Positions 1 through 8,196 of a stretch of 64,000 nucleotides of DNA are shown here, in pieces. This DNA is from [Scytonema hofmanni] UTEX 2349 (GTDB lineage Bacteria > Cyanobacteriota > Cyanobacteriia > Cyanobacteriales > Nostocaceae). A program made the translations under genes and the position numbers. Within the stretch, counting starts at the first letter, position 1. The number at the start of each line of letters is the position of its first letter. Under the pieces are notes generated by a model. The model saw only the letters and a list, made by a program, of their open reading frames with translations. It ran no database searches and had not been told where the DNA came from. The stretch lies in NCBI RefSeq assembly GCF_000582685.1, contig NZ_KK073768.1, forward strand, positions 2,595,130 to 2,659,129. Direction: 5' to 3'.

Positions 1-1
1 C

Positions 2-1096
2 GTGCGAACAGTTTATGTGCCTCGCATAGTCACTGTTGAGCGTGTCGTTAAAGCACCCTCTGTTCCACAAAAGCCTATTCCACAAAAGCCTATTCCACAA
101 AAGCCTGCTAACTCTCAAATTTTACCATCACCTTTGCCGATAGTTGCAGCAAACACCCAGCCAATAGTTACAGTAACTCCCAAACCCACACCAGATCCGC
201 TTCAGGAATGGGCAAAGTTAGCAAAATTAGGTAGCTACGGTATGGTTACTATGACTGGGAATAGTGTTCAAGCAGCTACTCCTACACCTACTCCTACACC
301 TCCTGTAAATAATACTCGGTTGGCAGCAAATACCAAGCCAGACGACGAACCAGAAGAAGAGTCAACCCCTGCGGTTAGCCAAACAAAACAGCAGACTCCG
401 AAATCCGTGGCTGTAGGAACTAGAGCGAAAGCTGTATTTGCGACCGCTGTATTTGGGGAAACTACTAGATCAACCAATAGCAATAAAAAAGACGAAAGCG
501 GCAAAGACGTATTTGTAGTGCGTTTGAAAGAGCCATTAAAATCTGTGGATGGTGCGATCGCTTTACCTGCTAAGACTGAATTTTTAGCTCAAGTTCGTTC
601 TATTTCAGACCAAGGCTTCCTACAGTTGGATGTAGTCAAAGTTATTGTCCCAAATAATAACAACTTCACTGAAAAAAGCTTACCGCCAAATGCAATAACC
701 GTTCGCGCTAATCAAGGCAAACCTCTCATCGCAAGCCAATATTCTAATCAAGGGGGGTCTGTCGCAGGGCTAACGGATGTAGGAGTATTCGCCTTGAATG
801 GTGTTGGTAAAGCAGCAGAGATATTTAATCGTCCTGATACCAGAATCCAGTGCGTCCCTAATACTACTGTTACTAGTGGGACTAGTGTTACTAATAATAA
901 TTGTTTTCAAACCACCGACAACAGACGCAACATATTAGCGGGCGTTTTGGAAGGTGGTGCGACTAATATAGCTCAACAAGTTTCCCAACGCAATCAACAA
1001 AATATCTCTAAAAGACAGGCACAACGCACTAACGTTTGGTTTATGCCCGCAGGCAAAGAAATTGAAATATATGTAAATCAAACAACGCAGTTTTAA
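2..1096 (+). CDS. VirB10/TrbI-like protein, 5' end outside the window
   Basis: The frame is open from the left edge and the GTG at base 2 is probably not the true start. The first 120 residues are proline- and threonine-rich and include a tandem PQKPI repeat (bases 61-107). The C-terminal half (about residues 135-364) has the outline of the VirB10/TrbI C-terminal domain: a passage on tolerance of levels ('ALPAKTEFLAQV'), a glycine-rich middle, and a final 'VWFMPAGKEIEIYV' strand. VirB10 proteins bridge the inner and outer membranes in type IV secretion. The next gene has VirB9-like traits, which supports the reading. No other type IV genes are visible, so the function is inferred. It could instead be an unrelated TonB-like spanning protein. 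Confidence 0.5.
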   Translation: MRTVYVPRIVTVERVVKAPSVPQKPIPQKPIPQKPANSQILPSPLPIVAANTQPIVTVTPKPTPDPLQEWAKLAKLGSYGMVTMTGNSVQAATPTPTPTPPVNNTRLAANTKPDDEPEEESTPAVSQTKQQTPKSVAVGTRAKAVFATAVFGETTRSTNSNKKDESGKDVFVVRLKEPLKSVDGAIALPAKTEFLAQVRSISDQGFLQLDVVKVIVPNNNNFTEKSLPPNAITVRANQGKPLIASQYSNQGGSVAGLTDVGVFALNGVGKAAEIFNRPDTRIQCVPNTTVTSGTSVTNNNCFQTTDNRRNILAGVLEGGATNIAQQVSQRNQQNISKRQAQRTNVWFMPAGKEIEIYVNQTTQF

Positions 1097-1169
1097 TAGT
1101 TAGAAGTTGGAGAATGAAGCATTAAAATTTCGGCACTTTTCAATTCAAACATGAAATACCTAATCTCTG

Positions 1170-1265
1170 GTAGAGACGTTCCGGCGGAACGTCTCTAGTA
1201 ATCCAGCGGAACGTCTCTAGTAATCCGGCGGAACGTCTCTAGTAATCCGGCGGAACGTCTCTACG
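1170..1265. repeat. Palindromic repeat with 22-bp tandem expansion
   Basis: It begins with a near-perfect palindrome (GTAGAGACGTTCC / GGAACGTCTCTA, 1170-1197). The right arm plus linker 'GTAATCC' is then repeated three more times with a 22-bp period. Single copies of the same palindrome occur at 33712, 35066 and 38992, all next to gene ends. It probably forms a hairpin after the VirB10-like gene. Confidence 0.9.
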
Positions 1266-1363
1266 AGGGTTAAGGTATTTTTCTCAATGCATGACATGAT
1301 ATCATTTAACAACGCCCGCATTGAATTTGCTTGAACTATTTATCTATCTAAATTTTTGCAGCC

Positions 1364-1936
1364 ATGAAAAACGAGACATCACAAGGAAATACTCCAGATA
1401 AATCTTATTTATTACATCTGGCTACCTTGATTTTTTCAACTGCAATTTTATTAGTTGCAGGTCGTGTTTTAGCTAATAATGCCGTTCTTCGTTCGATGTT
1501 TTCTTGCCAAGCACAGGGTTTAGGGGGAGCAACACCTATTATCGATATTTGGTATCAACAAGGAACAAACTTAAGTTTTATTCAATCCGGAGAAACAATT
1601 AAAAAAGTTTGGTTAAACGACCCTTCACAGGTCACTATAGATTTTGATGGTCCGATGTGTATGCAGTTTGGTCAAGACCGTAATGTTAGTCAAGGAGATT
1701 GTAAAAATTCAGCTGCGAGTGTAATTCAACTCAGACGAATTCCCAAACTGAAAATTGCCGGATTGCCTAATACTAATAATACACTTTTAACAGTAGTTAC
1801 TGAAAAACAAGGCAAAACCAAGTTGTATGCATTTCGAGTAATATATGGCAAAGGTAGCCCTGAATATAGCACTTTAGCAATTTTTTCTGACCCTCCTTCT
1901 ACTAATGAAATGTCTTGTGTTAGACCTCCAAAATAA
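1364..1936 (+). CDS. Membrane-anchored hypothetical protein, possibly VirB9-like
   Basis: The product has 190 residues. One N-terminal hydrophobic segment (about residues 15-37, LLHLATLIFSTAILLVAG) would act as signal anchor. The rest is predicted extracytoplasmic, with Cys48, Cys98, Cys112 and Cys185. The middle reads 'GETIKKVWLNDPSQVTIDFDG', then 'RIPKLKIAGLP' and 'TVVTEKQGKTKLYAFRV'. This order of strands recalls VirB9/TrbG/TraK proteins, which dock on VirB10-type proteins. It lies 268 bp after the VirB10-like gene in the same direction. No family can be assigned with certainty. Confidence 0.55.
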   Translation: MKNETSQGNTPDKSYLLHLATLIFSTAILLVAGRVLANNAVLRSMFSCQAQGLGGATPIIDIWYQQGTNLSFIQSGETIKKVWLNDPSQVTIDFDGPMCMQFGQDRNVSQGDCKNSAASVIQLRRIPKLKIAGLPNTNNTLLTVVTEKQGKTKLYAFRVIYGKGSPEYSTLAIFSDPPSTNEMSCVRPPK

Positions 1937-2040
1937 TTTAGAAAGAATGACCGCAGGCTTATTTCATCAACATTAATCATTCGTTAAGTTGCCCCCAGAG
2001 ATATTTCTGAAACGTCTCTACAGTGCAAAATTATAATAGA

Positions 2041-2108
2041 CGACCGATGTGGAAATTAATTATGCGTTATCCAGAACCCCTAGAGACTACCAAGTGCTAC
2101 GTCTCTAC
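2041..2108. repeat. Dispersed repeat, copy 1
   Basis: This stretch (core 'GAAATTAATTATGCGTT', then 'GTGCTACGTCTCTAC') recurs in inverted orientation at about 30029-30097. It has no coding potential and is an uncharacterised interspersed repeat. Confidence 0.65.
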
Positions 2109-2164
2109 ATGTTTTCCACTAAAGAGTGTCTAATCACAATTCCTGAAAGGAATATTATATTAAA

Positions 2165-2272
2165 ATGAATAACGACCTGGTTCTTTTTCTTATTAGTATT
2201 AGTGTACTTGTCCTCTATCTCGTCTTCTCAGCGCTGACTGAGATGGGTACTAAGTTACCTTGGAAAAAGTAG
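2165..2272 (+). CDS. 35-residue single-span membrane peptide
   Basis: The ORF runs ATG to TAG and encodes MNNDLVLFLISISVLVLYL, then VFSALTEMGTKLPWKK. It has an acidic N-terminus, one hydrophobic helix (about residues 5-24) and a basic C-terminus ending in WKK. An AAAGGAA motif lies about 14 bases upstream. The size and layout are those of the small subunits of photosynthetic or NDH-1 complexes. It does not match the petG, petL, petM, petN, psaM, psbN, psbT, psbX or psbY sequences I can recall. The call as a gene rests on the clean helix and ribosome-binding site. Confidence 0.5.
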   Translation: MNNDLVLFLISISVLVLYLVFSALTEMGTKLPWKK

Positions 2273-2603
2273 TGTTCCTCAGTTTTTAGACTTAGACCTT
2301 GAATCGTCATTTTCTGACCCTTGGGTAAGTCCTGTGGGCATTTATTTTTATGGTTGACTATAAGGGTGCATTTCGGTAAATTAACCTAAATTTTAACAAA
2401 CTTTAACTAAAATTTTACTCTTAGTGACTTACTTCGTTCAGCAGACTTCAGATAAACTACTTAAATTGTGTCGTTTTTTAGATGTATGCAAAAATAAAGG
2501 ATAGTGTACCAAAGTCAGACTCAAAGCAATGGATTATTGCTAAACTAACCATATTTTTATCTAAAGAAGGAATAACAATAGGGAATCTGAGTGAGGAGTA
2601 CAA

Positions 2604-3113
2604 ATGCTTGAGGCTATTGCGGTTGGTTGGCTACTACTGTTTTTCGGCGATTTTTTTTCTACCTTCTTCTACCATATACCTGAGCATGTTTTTGGTAGGC
2701 TTCACTTGCAAACGCACCACTCTTGGAAGAAAGACTTTCGCCATTACGCAATTTTAACTTTCAATTTCCAGGTTCTTTTAGATGGTATTTTGGGGGCTTT
2801 GCCATATTTGCTCTTAGCAGTATTTCTGTGGACTTTTTCTCCCGTTGGCGTTATTTGTGGGTTGCTTTTTGGTCAGTTTCATGTATGGTGGAGACACATA
2901 AGTGTCTTGGGTTGGGAAACTCCTAAGTTTTTGAGTTTGCTGTGTCAGGTTTTATATATCACTACACCGGAAAGACATTGGTTGCATCATCAAAAAACTA
3001 ACATCGGGTACGGTGATATTTTTACATTCTTTGAGCAACCGGCAAAAATTTGGATGCGATCGCTACGTCTTTTGAGGCTTAATCTGCGTTCCTCGTTGAT
3101 TCAGATAGAATAA
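2604..3113 (+). CDS. Small fatty-acid-hydroxylase-superfamily membrane protein
   Basis: The product has 169 residues with several hydrophobic segments and clustered histidines: HIPEH (24-28), HLQTHH (34-39), a later HVWWRH, and ERHWLHH near the C-terminus. This is the pattern of the diiron sterol desaturase / carotenoid hydroxylase superfamily, which hydroxylates or desaturates lipids and carotenoids in the membrane. The start is set by GAGGAG five bases upstream of ATG 2604; an overlapping frame starting at 2482 has no such signal. It is the first gene of a run of oxygen-using iron enzymes up to 8.2 kb. The substrate is unknown. Confidence 0.75.
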   Translation: MLEAIAVGWLLLFFGDFFSTFFYHIPEHVFGRLHLQTHHSWKKDFRHYAILTFNFQVLLDGILGALPYLLLAVFLWTFSPVGVICGLLFGQFHVWWRHISVLGWETPKFLSLLCQVLYITTPERHWLHHQKTNIGYGDIFTFFEQPAKIWMRSLRLLRLNLRSSLIQIE

Positions 3114-3242
3114 ACGAAAATACTAAACTATTGAACACAAAACCGCTGGATTCAACCCTTTTGAGTAGAGGAGGAGAGGGGGAGAGGGAGAGTGGGAGAG
3201 ACAAGGGGACAAGGGGACAAGGAGAATAATTCTTTTTTGCAG

Positions 3243-3473
3243 ATGGTGCAAGTGGGACCTCAAAGCGTTATAACTGCAATTGAGAAAGTCAAAGGTGATT
3301 TATCGCGTCAACAGAAAGTAAAGATTTTTACCGAATTGGATACAGAAACTCACAGTGGTAGTCGTTTGAAATTATTGCGATCGCTTATGAGTCACTCCAA
3401 TGCAGAAAGCATACTTGAACAACTAGACCAGCGAAAATCATTTCACCCTTTCCCACCAGAAAAATGTGTATAA
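3243..3473 (+). CDS. Short hypothetical protein
   Basis: From ATG 3243 the product has 76 residues (MVQVGPQSVITAIEKVKGDL...). The frame is open back to 3192, but that part is made of GGGGAGA/GGGGACA low-complexity repeat and is unlikely to be translated. The protein is charged, probably helical, with no transmembrane segment and no motif I recognise. It lies in the same direction between two oxygenase genes. Confidence 0.45.
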   Translation: MVQVGPQSVITAIEKVKGDLSRQQKVKIFTELDTETHSGSRLKLLRSLMSHSNAESILEQLDQRKSFHPFPPEKCV

Positions 3474-3515
3474 AAACTCGTAATAAGCGCTGAAACGCTT
3501 ACTACTAAATTTAAC

Positions 3516-4703
3516 ATGAACACAAGACTCAACGAACCCAAACAAAACACACTTCTACAAAATCCCAAAATCTACCGCAAACTAGAAATTAACCACACAC
3601 GCAACAAACAACAAGACCACACGCAACTACTTGACGAAGCTGCTGCCGCATTTAAATATGAAGATTGCAAAGACGTTTATTGGAACCCAGAGGAATTTTC
3701 TTTACTTTACGGTACACCAGTATGGTCACAAGCAAGCCAAAGTCAAAAAGTTATCTTAAATCAACTTTATTGGGTAGCTTATTATTCGCAAATTATCTCC
3801 GCCGAAATTGCAACAATCTTCTTTAATCAAACTAGCGCTGCCGGACTTTATGCCCAAGAAGATTTTCGTCTAGTTTGTGATATGCTCGACTTGGAATCTG
3901 CCCAAGAACGCGCACATATTCACGCTTTTCAAACAGTTTCCAACCAAGTAGAAGCAGCATTATTTGGTAAGCGAATTTTCTCCTATCCCATGCGGGGACC
4001 ATTTAGCGAAACGATGATTTTCGCTGACACCAACGCTTTGAAAAGTTGGTGGAAAAAGCTACAATTGCAAACCTTTGGACTTCTATCATCAGATAATACC
4101 TTCTTGGCTTGTCAATACTTCACCGTCCGAGGAGTGCGAACACTCAACGGAAAGTTAGTACAGCACAAATTAAGCAATTATTATCAGAAACATCCCGACC
4201 CAGAAAACGCTCCCATCCCGGCAAAGATATCTTACTATCACTTCATGGATGAAAGCTTTCATTTTAACAGTTCGACAATTATATCCCATGATGTGATTTC
4301 GTGTTTGAAACCACCGACAGCATTTGAGAAGTTAGTAGCTAATTTGGGTTTGCGTGGTTGTCAAAAAGACCATTATCATTTTAGTGCGGCAATCAACGGC
4401 ATTTTTTGGTACGATCCGGCATTATATTCAGCGATTTATCAAGTCTTGCGATCGCCATCTTTTAGTATGAGCGATATTGAAGCAAAAGAAATGATGCGTC
4501 TTAGTTTTACCCAAGAATCAGAAGGACTACATCGCAGCTATCAAACCCACACCGAAGCGATGGAATCTTATAAAGTTTACCTAGATAAACTTAATTACGT
4601 TTGGCAAAGTAATAAACAAATGTCCCTCATGGCATCAAATTCTATTCCTAAATATTTAGAAACGCAAAAAAAAGCCTTTTCATCGTCCTCCTTTTACAAA
4701 TAA
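3516..4703 (+). CDS. Ferritin-like diiron oxygenase (AurF-like)
   Basis: The product has 395 residues and is soluble. Candidate diiron ligands are Glu97 (SAEIAT), ERAH (131-134) and ESFH (246-249); paired ExxH motifs on separate helices are typical of ferritin-like diiron proteins. The spacing and the 'YYHFMDESFHF' context resemble the AurF-type p-aminobenzoate N-oxygenase family, which oxidises amines to nitro compounds, but the substrate cannot be read from sequence. It sits between a His-box hydroxylase and Rieske genes, suggesting a joint oxidative pathway. The ExxH pairs are seen; AurF-like is inferred. An alternative is another ferritin-like hydroxylase. Confidence 0.65.
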   Translation: MNTRLNEPKQNTLLQNPKIYRKLEINHTRNKQQDHTQLLDEAAAAFKYEDCKDVYWNPEEFSLLYGTPVWSQASQSQKVILNQLYWVAYYSQIISAEIATIFFNQTSAAGLYAQEDFRLVCDMLDLESAQERAHIHAFQTVSNQVEAALFGKRIFSYPMRGPFSETMIFADTNALKSWWKKLQLQTFGLLSSDNTFLACQYFTVRGVRTLNGKLVQHKLSNYYQKHPDPENAPIPAKISYYHFMDESFHFNSSTIISHDVISCLKPPTAFEKLVANLGLRGCQKDHYHFSAAINGIFWYDPALYSAIYQVLRSPSFSMSDIEAKEMMRLSFTQESEGLHRSYQTHTEAMESYKVYLDKLNYVWQSNKQMSLMASNSIPKYLETQKKAFSSSSFYK

Positions 4704-4742
4704 ATCTTAATTCGTAGTAAGCGCTTCAGCGCTTCAGCCCTA

Positions 4743-4868
4743 ACTACAAAACCTTTCCAGATTAATTAACTTATAATGAATCAATTCAGCGCTGTTAGCG
4801 AAGCTTTCCCGTAGGGTAGCGCTGACTACAAGGTCTTTTAAAATTAATTAACTTATAATGAATCAATT
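4743..4868. repeat. 82-bp duplication around a palindromic insert
   Basis: A perfect 26-bp direct repeat (starts ATTAATTAACTTATAATG) lies at 4761-4786 and 4843-4868, extended leftward by a weaker 18-bp match. Between the copies is a 38-bp element with CAGCGCT / AGCGCTG ends (4787-4824). The right copy contains the ATG of the next gene; the left copy contains a matching ATG followed by an early stop. Confidence 0.85.
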
Positions 4869-5898
4869 TCAAAATCAAAACACACAACCGATTATAAAGA
4901 TGAAAATCTTCAATAATTGGGATATTATCGCTAAAGGCTGGTATATTGCTTGTCCAAGTAAGGAAATAGTAAAAAGTCAAGTAAAATCTTTAAATATTTG
5001 TGGACAACAAATCGTTATCTTTCGCGGAGAAGATGGAAAACTTCGCGCATTAGATGCTTATTGCCCACATTTAGGAACTGATTTAGGAATTGGACGAGTT
5101 GAGGGTAATTTCATCCGCTGTTTTTTTCATCATTGGGCATTTGATGGTGAGGGAAACTGTCAAGATATTCCTTGTCAATCAACAATTCCCGATAAAGCGA
5201 AACTGCAATCTTATGCTACAGATGAAAAATATGATTTTATTTGGGTTTATCCAGATAAAGAAGCACCAAATAAAGTAGTTGAATTTGATGAACTTAAAGA
5301 TAAACCTCTCGTGACAATACATGACAAAGCTTTTGAAAGAAGCTGTCATCACCACATATGCATGATGAATGGCATTGATGCTCAACATCTGCAAACCGTA
5401 CATAAATTAAATATTAAAATGGATTTATCTTTACAACAAAATGAATCCGGTACAATTGTTAATTTTACCCTCAGCGGTGAATTCCCTAAAACGACAATAA
5501 GAGAGCGAATTGGGCAAAAAATTCTCGGAGAACATTATGAATATACTATGAGATATGCAGATGGCTGTATCGGGCTTTTAACTATTATGAAAAAAGTTCG
5601 TATTGTGCCACCATTACACATGATTTACGCTTACACCCCTGTAGAAATGGGTAGAACGCGCATTCAACCTATTTATGTTGCGAAAGAAAGAAAAGGTGTA
5701 TTTGGTTGGGTGATTACGCGAATGTTACTTTTGTTAACTAAATTAGCTTACTATTTTTTACGTGGTGAAGATGGCATGATTTATGACAATATTCGCTACA
5801 ATCCTCAGGTAATTCTTAATATAGATGCACCATTAGTTAAATATATGCAGTATGTAAATAAACTTGAAGCGTCTGTATGGTCGAAAGAAAAGTTTTGA
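4858..5898 (+). CDS. Rieske non-heme iron oxygenase, alpha subunit type
   Basis: The product has 346 residues. The Rieske [2Fe-2S] ligands are in CPHLG (about residue 70) and CFFHHW (about 88), i.e. CxH and CxxH. The catalytic iron site is in 'NGIDAQHLQTVH' (DxxHx4H), with a later acidic residue possible in 'GEDGMIYDN'. Such enzymes take electrons from a ferredoxin to hydroxylate or demethylate ring compounds or lipids. A ferredoxin gene follows 103 bp downstream. ATG 4900, 14 codons in, is an alternative start; neither ATG has a strong ribosome-binding site, and the first one lies in a duplicated segment. The substrate is unknown. Confidence 0.85.
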   Translation: MNQFQNQNTQPIIKMKIFNNWDIIAKGWYIACPSKEIVKSQVKSLNICGQQIVIFRGEDGKLRALDAYCPHLGTDLGIGRVEGNFIRCFFHHWAFDGEGNCQDIPCQSTIPDKAKLQSYATDEKYDFIWVYPDKEAPNKVVEFDELKDKPLVTIHDKAFERSCHHHICMMNGIDAQHLQTVHKLNIKMDLSLQQNESGTIVNFTLSGEFPKTTIRERIGQKILGEHYEYTMRYADGCIGLLTIMKKVRIVPPLHMIYAYTPVEMGRTRIQPIYVAKERKGVFGWVITRMLLLLTKLAYYFLRGEDGMIYDNIRYNPQVILNIDAPLVKYMQYVNKLEASVWSKEKF

Positions 5899-6001
5899 AT
5901 TATAATATTTTTTCACGCATAGTCGCAGAGACGCAGAGAAAGAAATTAAAATAGATTAAAAAATCTGCTTTCATCTGCGTTCATCTGCGGTTTTATTTCT
6001 C

Positions 6002-6295
6002 ATGAATAAACTTTTTATCAATTTTACCGAAAGCAATTATCAAGCAATTAGTTTAGAAAGTCATGAAAAACTTTCTGAACATCTCACAATCCAAAACTCT
6101 CCAGTTTTATTTGGCTGTCGGACGGGAATTTGTGGAACTTGTCTGGTAATTGTAGAAGGTGATATTCCACCTGCTAGTGAGGAAGAAAAGGAAATTTTAG
6201 AGATATTTGCACCGGGAAATAAACAAGCAAGACTTGCTTGTCAGATAGATTTAACAAACGATATAGAAATAAAAAGTTATGTGGGGGAAAAGTGA
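6002..6295 (+). CDS. Plant-type [2Fe-2S] ferredoxin
   Basis: The product has 97 residues. Cys39, Cys44, Cys47 and Cys80 form the CX4CX2CX32C pattern of plant-type [2Fe-2S] ferredoxins ('FGCRTGICGTC', 'RLACQ'). Its place between two Rieske oxygenase genes makes it their likely electron donor. Its stop codon overlaps the GTG start of the next gene, so the two are probably translationally coupled. Electrons could come from photosystem I or a ferredoxin reductase; none is encoded in the cluster. Confidence 0.9.
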   Translation: MNKLFINFTESNYQAISLESHEKLSEHLTIQNSPVLFGCRTGICGTCLVIVEGDIPPASEEEKEILEIFAPGNKQARLACQIDLTNDIEIKSYVGEK

Positions 6296-7314
6296 GATTT
6301 GAGGATTTTTGGTATATTGTTTGTGAAAGCAAGCAACTAAAATTGAAGACGATACTGCAACGCACAGTTTTAGATGAATGGCTGGTAGTGTTTCGTGGTG
6401 ATGATGGGAAAGCGGTTGTTTTGCGCGATCGCTGTATGCACAGAAACAGCCGTCTTTCTCATGGTAAAATCTGTGCAGGCAAAATCCACTGTCCTTACCA
6501 CGGTTGGGTTTACGACAAAACCGGCAAAGTTGTAGCTGTACCTGCTGAAGGTGAAAATTTCCAACTTAGCGATGCTCGTCGCGTGTTATCTTATGACACA
6601 AAAGAGCAAGATGGATATGTTTATGTGCGATCGACGCAAAAGCCAAGTCAAGAATTTGCGCCTTTCAAAATGCCTTGCTATAAACAACCAGGATGGGAAA
6701 CAGTACGTGTCATTAACCGCTTTCGCAACAACGTCACCAACTGTGCGGAAAATTTCATCGATATTCCCCACACAGCATCGGTTCATCCGGGAGTCTTCCG
6801 CAAACCTTGCGCTTCACAGCTAGAAATGACAGTGCAAAGACGCAACGGTTCAGTTTTTGCATCCTACCGTAACGAGACAACAAATCTCGGTTGGTTTACA
6901 CGCTTCCTCAACTCTCAAGGTTACGAAATTCGTCATATCGACAGCTTTCACATGCCGAATATCACCAGCGTTGAGTATGATATGGGAACGCACAGAAAGC
7001 TTTTCATCACCAGCCAATCGATTCCCGAAGCTGCGGATTCAACTTTAGTTTACACCGATGTAACCTTTAATTACGGCATTTGGAACAAATTAGCGCGATA
7101 TTTTGTCAAATGGACTGCTCAATATATTATCCGCCAAGATGTCGCAGCTTTAAACATCCAGTGGCAAGTAATTGAAAAATACGGCAGCAATTTTGCCAAC
7201 ACCCCCGCAGATACCATTCACGTCTTTGTCGAGTCTATCCGCAATAAAATTGCTCAAGGGGAAGATCCTAGAAACTTACCAGAAAAATCTGTAGAAATCA
7301 AGTTTTGGGTATGA
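6292..7314 (+). CDS. Second Rieske non-heme iron oxygenase
   Basis: The product has 340 residues from GTG 6292, which overlaps the ferredoxin stop (GTGA) and is preceded by GGGGGA. The frame is open upstream to 6238 but that part overlaps ferredoxin codons. Rieske ligands are in CMHRNS and CPYHGW. The catalytic iron site is 'NFIDIPHTASVH' (DxxHx4H), with a later Asp in 'RQDVAALN'. It is related to but clearly diverged from the Rieske protein at 4858, so the cluster probably performs two oxidations. The substrate is unknown. Confidence 0.88.
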   Translation: MRFEDFWYIVCESKQLKLKTILQRTVLDEWLVVFRGDDGKAVVLRDRCMHRNSRLSHGKICAGKIHCPYHGWVYDKTGKVVAVPAEGENFQLSDARRVLSYDTKEQDGYVYVRSTQKPSQEFAPFKMPCYKQPGWETVRVINRFRNNVTNCAENFIDIPHTASVHPGVFRKPCASQLEMTVQRRNGSVFASYRNETTNLGWFTRFLNSQGYEIRHIDSFHMPNITSVEYDMGTHRKLFITSQSIPEAADSTLVYTDVTFNYGIWNKLARYFVKWTAQYIIRQDVAALNIQWQVIEKYGSNFANTPADTIHVFVESIRNKIAQGEDPRNLPEKSVEIKFWV

Positions 7315-7330
7315 ACTACACTCATAAAAA

Positions 7331-7379
7331 GAAGTGGCAAAATAAAGCCACTTCGTAATTCCCAGGTAGAACCTGAGAA
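7331..7379 (+). terminator. Two hairpins after the Rieske gene
   Basis: The first hairpin is GAAGTGGC / GCCACTTC (7331-7338 and 7347-7354) with an 8-base loop. The second is TTCCCAGGT / ACCTGAGAA, with one mismatch, around 7359-7379. There is no strong T-run, so termination is plausible rather than certain. Confidence 0.5.
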
Positions 7380-7434
7380 TTATTATAAGTAAAATTAAAA
7401 TTTAAAATGGTGTAAAGTGACACTGTTTTTTTAA

Positions 7435-8160
7435 ATGTTAGTTTTTTTTGCCTTCGTGATTTTGCTGACGCTGACTGTGGTGAGTGATAACAAACTTAGT
7501 TTTTATCGCTTAAAGAACCGTGAAGACTGGTTTGTGGATGGAATTAATTTATTTTTTCAAGGAATTTTGATTCCCATCCTGCAAATAACTGTTATTTATC
7601 AACTTTATCAGCATTTGCTTGCCAATTTTCAAGCTGCACTAAATCTGCACCCCATCGTTGCATTTTGTCTCAGCTTTATATTTGTCGATTATCTATACTA
7701 CTGGAATCATCGTCTATTTCATACCCGTTGGCTGTGGTATGTGCATCAAGTCCATCACACTGTTACACAAATGGATGTTTTAGGAACTTCTCGCAATACT
7801 TTGTGGACAAGCTTTCTAATTATTTATTTGTGGGTTCACGCTTTATTTATCTATCTCCTGCAAGATTCTAGCTGGTATGTTGCGGGTGTCAGCTTGAGTT
7901 CGGCTTTAGATTTGTGGAGACATAGTGCGATCGCACCTACACCAACATCTTTACTTTACCGCTGGTTGTCACCTTTGCTGATTCTACCACAGAATCATGC
8001 TTGGCATCACGCCAGCAGCGGTATTTGTGGTAATTATGGAGCAAATTTCAAGCTGTGGGATAAAATTCACGGGACTTATTTTGAATGTGACAAAGCACCA
8101 GATTCGTTGGGTGTGGAGACGAAGTTAAGCTTAACCCAAAAGCTATTTTTACCCTTTTAA
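7435..8160 (+). CDS. Fatty acid hydroxylase / sterol desaturase family protein
   Basis: The product has 241 residues with four or more hydrophobic segments. The histidine boxes are in order: HRLFH (about residue 93), HQVHH (about 105), RH (about 162) and NHAWHH (about 187). These bind the diiron centre in membrane hydroxylases and desaturases of this superfamily. It is the last + strand gene of the oxygenase run and is followed by the 3' end of a convergent operon. A DNA hairpin separates it from the Rieske gene, so it may have its own promoter. Confidence 0.85.
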   Translation: MLVFFAFVILLTLTVVSDNKLSFYRLKNREDWFVDGINLFFQGILIPILQITVIYQLYQHLLANFQAALNLHPIVAFCLSFIFVDYLYYWNHRLFHTRWLWYVHQVHHTVTQMDVLGTSRNTLWTSFLIIYLWVHALFIYLLQDSSWYVAGVSLSSALDLWRHSAIAPTPTSLLYRWLSPLLILPQNHAWHHASSGICGNYGANFKLWDKIHGTYFECDKAPDSLGVETKLSLTQKLFLPF

Positions 8161-8196
8161 TTTGGGAGTTTTTGAGTTTTAATTTTTAATTACAGA

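Noticed and set aside
268..504. Minus-strand frame rich in Val-Gly
   Set aside because: It is the reverse of a Pro/Thr-rich repeat in the VirB10-like gene.
1170..1265. CRISPR-like look of the 22-bp repeats
   Set aside because: The repeats are contiguous with no unique spacers, and the unit is half of a known palindrome.
2482..2757. 91-residue frame overlapping the His-box gene
   Set aside because: It has no ribosome-binding site and the overlapping frame at 2604 has conserved His motifs.
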